The notes beneath the pieces are model-generated. The model did not search any database and was not told the origin of the DNA. It worked only from the letters and a program-made list of their open reading frames with translations. Below are positions 6,598-9,728 of a stretch of DNA of 9,728 bases, one piece after another; positions within the stretch are counted from its first letter, which is position 1; each line of letters opens with the position of its first letter. The stretch comes from Deltaproteobacteria bacterium (GTDB lineage: Bacteria; Myxococcota_A; UBA9160; SZUA-336): positions 1 through 9,728 of the forward strand of contig DAOUZG010000045.1 in the NCBI GenBank assembly GCA_030665705.1. Direction: 5' to 3'. The translations under genes were made by a program, and so were the position numbers.

Positions 6598-6652
6598 GAC
6601 GGTCCCGGCGCCCGCCCGCGCCCGCTTCTGCTCCGCTACACTAGAGGTTGCC

Positions 6653-7768
6653 ATGATCATCGTAATGAAGACCGACCTGCGGCCAGAGTCGCCCGAGGTC
6701 GCTCGGGTTGTGCGGATCGCGGAGAGCTATCCGGAGATCCGGACCGAGGTACGCAAGATCCAGGGCGCGACGCGGGTGCTGACCGAGGTGTACCTACTCG
6801 GCCCCACGGCTGCGGTTCCGCAGGAGCCGTTCGACGAGTGTGAGGGCGTCGAGAAGGTGATCCGCATCCGGGAGAAGTACCGGGCGATCGCCCGACACGA
6901 GGGTCAGGCGGTGGCGATCGGCTTCGAGTACAACGGCGTGCGCTTTGGCCAGGACAGCTTTCACGTCTTTGCGGGACTCTGTGCGGTCGACACCCGCGAG
7001 TCGGTCGAGGAGATGTTCCGAGCCCTGCAGAGAGTAGGACTCGAGACGACTCGGGCGGGCGCCTACAAGCCCCGCACCAGCCCCTATGACTTCCAGGGGC
7101 GCGGGAAGGCATGCCTCCCCTACGTTTTCGAACTCGCGGGGCGCTACGGGATCAAGGTCATCGCCATGGAGATCCTCACCGAGTCCCACCTCAACGAGAT
7201 CCGAAACGGGCTGAGGGAGGCCGGGAACCCGACCGGTGTGATGCTCCAGATCGGGACGCGCAACGCGCAGAACTTCGAGCTTCTCAAGGCCGTTGGGCAG
7301 CAGGACGAGTTCCCGGTGCTGTTTAAGCGCGGGTTCGGGATCACGCTCGAGGAGTCCCTGAATGCGTGTGAGTACGTGGCCTCGAGCGGCAACCACCGAG
7401 TCGTGTTCTGCCTGCGGGGAATGAAGACCAGCCTCGGGGAGCCGCACCGACACCTCGTCGACTTCGGGCACGTCCCCGTAGTCAAGCGCCTCACGCGCCT
7501 CCCGGTTTGTGTGGATCCTTCCCACTCGGTCGGCAAGAGGGTGGCCGCTCCGGACGGTCTGCTCGACATCCACCACGTGACGGCCCAGGGGATCATCGCA
7601 GGGGCGAACATGGTGCTCGTCGACTTCCACCCGCGACCGGACGAGGCGCTCTGCGACGGTCCGCAGGCGCTCACCCTCGACGAGCTCGAGCACTTCGTGG
7701 CGGACACGAGGCTCGTCCGATCGGCTTACGAAGAGCGGATCAAGCTGCGCGAGCGGCTGCCGCACTAG
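6653..7768 (+). CDS. aroF: DAHP synthase (3-deoxy-7-phosphoheptulonate synthase), type I-beta, with divergent active site
   Basis: Condenses phosphoenolpyruvate and erythrose 4-phosphate, the first step of the shikimate pathway, if the usual activity is kept. 371 residues. The N-terminal ferredoxin-like domain (about 1-75, MIIVMKTDL... CEGVEKVIRI) matches the Tyr-sensing regulatory domain of the Thermotoga enzyme. In the barrel: GAYKPRTSPYDFQG 136-149, QIGTRNAQNF 199-208, KRGF 225-228, VDPSHS 287-292. Metal ligands Cys110, His291 and Asp335 are present. Changes from the usual family sequence: GPCSVE reads GLCAVD (108-113), CERG reads CLRG (253-256), and the metal-ligand Glu is Asp324 (VDFHP). 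No chorismate mutase domain. Start is fixed by AGAGG at 6643-6647. An upstream in-frame extension to 6104 lies inside the phosphotransferase gene and is rejected. Altered substrate use cannot be excluded. Confidence 0.9.
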   Translation: MIIVMKTDLRPESPEVARVVRIAESYPEIRTEVRKIQGATRVLTEVYLLGPTAAVPQEPFDECEGVEKVIRIREKYRAIARHEGQAVAIGFEYNGVRFGQDSFHVFAGLCAVDTRESVEEMFRALQRVGLETTRAGAYKPRTSPYDFQGRGKACLPYVFELAGRYGIKVIAMEILTESHLNEIRNGLREAGNPTGVMLQIGTRNAQNFELLKAVGQQDEFPVLFKRGFGITLEESLNACEYVASSGNHRVVFCLRGMKTSLGEPHRHLVDFGHVPVVKRLTRLPVCVDPSHSVGKRVAAPDGLLDIHHVTAQGIIAGANMVLVDFHPRPDEALCDGPQALTLDELEHFVADTRLVRSAYEERIKLRERLPH

Positions 7769-7769
7769 C

Positions 7770-7790
7770 CCGGGCCCGGATTCAGGCCGG
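7770..7790. terminator. Possible bidirectional hairpin between convergent genes
   Basis: The 25-bp gap between two convergent stops contains CCGGGCC (7770-7776) and GGCCGG (7785-7790), which can pair with one bulged base around an 8-nt loop. No T-run follows on either strand, so intrinsic termination is doubtful. Position between convergent genes is the main argument. Confidence 0.3.
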
Positions 7791-7793
7791 CGC

Positions 7794-9632
7794 CTACTTC
7801 GGTGGCGGCGACTCGAGGAGCGACAGGACCGTCGCCGCGAAATCCTCCAGCTCGAACGGCTTGTGGAGAAAGCGCGCGCCGGTGTGCCGGAGCTGCTCCG
7901 CCGAGATCGTGTGATCCGTGTAACCGGAGATGTAGATTACCCGCGTCGAAGGACGGAGCGCGTAGATCTGGTCGACCAGCTCAGGACCGCTCATCCCGGG
8001 CATCACCCAGTCCGTGATCACGAGGTCGATCGCACCGGGGTCCTGCTCGAAGATTCTCAACGCCTCCCCACCCTCAGCCGCGTCGTACACGCGGTAGCCG
8101 CTCTCCCGGAGGAAGTTCTGCAGCAGGCTCCGCGACGCCCCGTCGTCCTCGACCAAGAGGATCGTCCCGGATCCCGATGCGATCGTCTCGGTCGTGGGAG
8201 CCGAGCGCGGCGGCGCCACAGTGGCCTCCACACACGGAAGGTAGATGCGCACCGCCGTGCCCCGACGGGGGGCGCTCTCGATCCAGATCTCTCCTCCGCT
8301 CTGTCTCACGATCCCGTATGCGGTGGAGAGCCCGAGTCCGGTTCCCCTGCCGGGTTCTTTGGTGGTGAAGAAGGGCTCGAGCGCGCGCCTGCGGGTCGCC
8401 TCGTCCATACCGTGACCCGTGTCGGCGATTGTCAGAAGCACCCAGGCGCCGCTCGAAGGCTGCTCGGAGGAGGGCCATCCGGGTGGGGGCCCGTCGACGT
8501 TTCTTGCTTCCACGGTGAGCGTTCCACCCCCCGGCATCGCGTCGCGCGCGTTGACGGCGAGATTCATGATCACCTGCTCGATCTGTCCCTGGTCCGCATC
8601 GACCGAACCGAGGTCCGGCTCGACGCGGGTCACGAGGTGCACGTCCTCGCCGATCATGCGACGGAGCATGTTGCCGAAGTCCGAGATGACGGCGTTGAGA
8701 TCGAGGAGTTCCGATTCCCGCTGATGTCGCGCACTGAACGTCAGGAGCTGGCGCGTAAGCGAGGTGGCGCGCCGCGCCGCGCTCCTGATCTCCTGAACGA
8801 TCGGCTTTAGAGAAGCCTCGACTCGCTTCTCCAGCTGCTCGGCCCTTCCGGCAACGACCAGCAGGATGTTGTTGAAGTCGTGAGCGACGCCGCCCGCGAG
8901 ACGCCCGACTGCCTCCATCTTTTGAGCCTGGAGCAGCTCTTCCTGGAGCTGGCGCCTTTCTGTGACGTCGAGGCCTGTGGCGACAACGAACTCGACCTCG
9001 CCGTCTTCACGGCAGAGGGCCGTGTTCGTCCACGCGATGAGCGGCCGGGTTCCGTCTTTCGCGACCCAGTGGTTCTCGAAGCGGTTCGGAAAGTGCCCGG
9101 CCCTCAGGTCCTCGAACACCTCCATCACCGCATCGACCTCCTCCCGCGGCAGGAGCAGACTCCAGATCCGCTGCCCCAGCACTTCCTCGCGGCCGAAGCC
9201 GGTGAGCTCCTCGCAGGCGCGGTTGAAGCGAACGATTCGTCCATCCCGGTCGAGCACCACCACGAGCGCACCGGCGGTGTCGAGGACGGCCGAGATGAAC
9301 CGCTCCTCGCGCGCGAGGGCCTGCTCGGCACGATGGCGGTCGGTCGTGTCCCGGACGACCACGAGGATGCTCGAGTCGGGGGAACGGCTCAGCCGTGCCT
9401 CGAAGTGGCGTATCTCGTCGCCGATGGGAAGCTCGTACTCAATGGGAACGAGGGAATTCGAGTCGGAGGCCTCCCGTACGGCGCGTTCGAAGAGCACGGC
9501 CCCGTCGGGGCCGGTCACCCGTTCCGGGTAGGGCGGCGCTTCCCGGTTGGCGAAGATGCCGCCCACCAGGAGCCCCCCCAGCGCGATGACGAAGCTGATG
9601 ATCGCCGCCCACTTGAGCCTCTCGATCGACAT
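7794..9632 (-). CDS. Hybrid sensor histidine kinase: TM, PAS, HisKA, HATPase, receiver
   Basis: Membrane-attached hybrid two-component kinase, 612 residues. One transmembrane helix (about 8-26), then a shortened PAS-like segment (about 40-95), a full PAS domain (about 108-225), the HisKA H-box GGVAHDFNNIL with phospho-accepting His251, N-box NLAVNARDAM with Asn361, G1 ADTGHGMD with Asp404, G2 GRGTGLGLS 428-436, and a C-terminal receiver (about 489-606). The receiver has intact Asp496/Asp497, phospho-acceptor Asp541 (ITDWVMPG) and Lys591 (HKPF). All catalytic features look functional. The start at 9632 is chosen for the near-perfect ribosome site directly before it and because the TM helix follows at once. 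No partner regulator is adjacent. The flagellar activator to the left lacks an acceptor Asp, so it is not an obvious partner. The signal sensed is unknown. Confidence 0.93.
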   Translation of the reverse strand: MSIERLKWAAIISFVIALGGLLVGGIFANREAPPYPERVTGPDGAVLFERAVREASDSNSLVPIEYELPIGDEIRHFEARLSRSPDSSILVVVRDTTDRHRAEQALAREERFISAVLDTAGALVVVLDRDGRIVRFNRACEELTGFGREEVLGQRIWSLLLPREEVDAVMEVFEDLRAGHFPNRFENHWVAKDGTRPLIAWTNTALCREDGEVEFVVATGLDVTERRQLQEELLQAQKMEAVGRLAGGVAHDFNNILLVVAGRAEQLEKRVEASLKPIVQEIRSAARRATSLTRQLLTFSARHQRESELLDLNAVISDFGNMLRRMIGEDVHLVTRVEPDLGSVDADQGQIEQVIMNLAVNARDAMPGGGTLTVEARNVDGPPPGWPSSEQPSSGAWVLLTIADTGHGMDEATRRRALEPFFTTKEPGRGTGLGLSTAYGIVRQSGGEIWIESAPRRGTAVRIYLPCVEATVAPPRSAPTTETIASGSGTILLVEDDGASRSLLQNFLRESGYRVYDAAEGGEALRIFEQDPGAIDLVITDWVMPGMSGPELVDQIYALRPSTRVIYISGYTDHTISAEQLRHTGARFLHKPFELEDFAATVLSLLESPPPK

Positions 9633-9633
9633 G

Positions 9634-9644
9634 CCCTCCTCCTT
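9634..9644 (-). promoter_or_regulatory. Strong ribosome binding site deciding the histidine kinase start
   Basis: On the minus strand AAGGAGGAGGG precedes the ATG at 9632 by one base (AGGAGG core 6 nt away). It settles the start here rather than at an upstream Met (9695), whose extra 21 residues (charged, before the TM helix) are not domain-like. Confidence 0.85.
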
Positions 9645-9701
9645 ATCTTCGAGTTCCGGCGGGCGCATGCCTTGCATCCGCCGAACACGAACCACGCATC
9701 G

Positions 9702-9715
9702 GCCCGTTGCGTGCC
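9702..9715 (-). promoter_or_regulatory. Weak sigma-54-like site upstream of the histidine kinase
   Basis: The minus strand reads CGGCACGCAACGGGCC: good -24 element (GGCACG) and GG-N10-GC spacing, but -12 is GGGCC instead of TTGCW. A start near 9691 would leave a leader of about 60 nt. Probably chance, recorded because the window has a sigma-54 activator. Confidence 0.15.
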
Positions 9716-9728
9716 GCCCATACCGTAC

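Noticed and set aside
6104..6652. Fusion of the DAHP synthase frame to an upstream 183-residue segment
   Set aside because: This is the out-of-frame shadow of the phosphotransferase gene; AGAGG before the ATG at 6653 and the typical MIIVMK start settle the boundary.
5479..6660. 393-residue open frame on the minus strand opposite the phosphotransferase gene
   Set aside because: Long antisense frames are expected at this GC content; the sense frame has clear kinase motifs and the antisense translation has none.
6794..7765. 323-residue open frame on the minus strand opposite the DAHP synthase gene
   Set aside because: Exact antisense of a recognised enzyme, with no recognisable domain of its own.
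7794..9632. The hybrid kinase as cognate kinase of the flagellar activator
   Set aside because: The genes are more than 4 kb apart with unrelated genes between, the kinase has its own receiver, and the activator lacks the acceptor Asp and conserved Lys.
1..9728. tRNA, rRNA, CRISPR arrays, insertion sequences or prophage parts
   Set aside because: No cloverleaf, ribosomal segment, regularly spaced repeats, transposase motifs or terminal inverted repeats were seen in the window.

Overview
This is a GC-rich window, probably from a free-living, flagellated, Gram-negative bacterium. Three things suggest this: a flgB-flgC-fliE-fliF flagellar operon, a sigma-54-dependent flagellar-type activator, and a hybrid histidine kinase with the GGVAHDFNNIL-type H-box common in the former Deltaproteobacteria (Myxococcota, Desulfobacterota, Binatota and similar lineages). 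The sequence alone does not fix the phylum. High GC leaves long spurious open frames on the opposite strands; these were set aside.

Left part, 1-5161, minus strand, read right to left. A predicted exported TPR protein (5161-2945) overlaps by ATGA with an NtrC-type sigma-54 activator (2948-1557). A 145-bp gap follows, holding a good -24/-12 promoter (1466-1451) and two inverted repeats. Then come the tightly packed proximal rod and MS-ring genes flgB, flgC, fliE and the first 101 codons of fliF, which runs off the left edge. The simplest model is that the activator, with sigma-54 RNA polymerase, drives the flgB promoter. The activator's receiver domain has lost its phosphorylation residues, with Glu in place of the acceptor Asp. 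It is therefore probably controlled by something other than a kinase, and the co-translated TPR protein is a candidate participant in flagellar assembly or its checkpoint.

Middle, 5162-5526: a divergent intergenic region with a compact cluster of palindromes (5266-5322) that looks like an operator, and a weak -24/-12-like site facing the TPR/activator pair.

Right part. On the plus strand lie an aminoglycoside-phosphotransferase-fold kinase of the ACAD10/11-associated type (5527-6597) and a type I-beta DAHP synthase with an N-terminal regulatory domain and several active-site substitutions (6653-7768). A hybrid PAS-histidine kinase-receiver protein (9632-7794, minus) converges on it with a 25-bp gap. 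These three genes have no evident link to the flagellar block, so the right part looks like the edge of the flagellar locus.

The most interesting items are the pseudo-receiver activator, its overlap with an exported TPR protein, the promoter and palindrome architecture at 1451-1553 and 5266-5322, and the unusual DAHP synthase active site.
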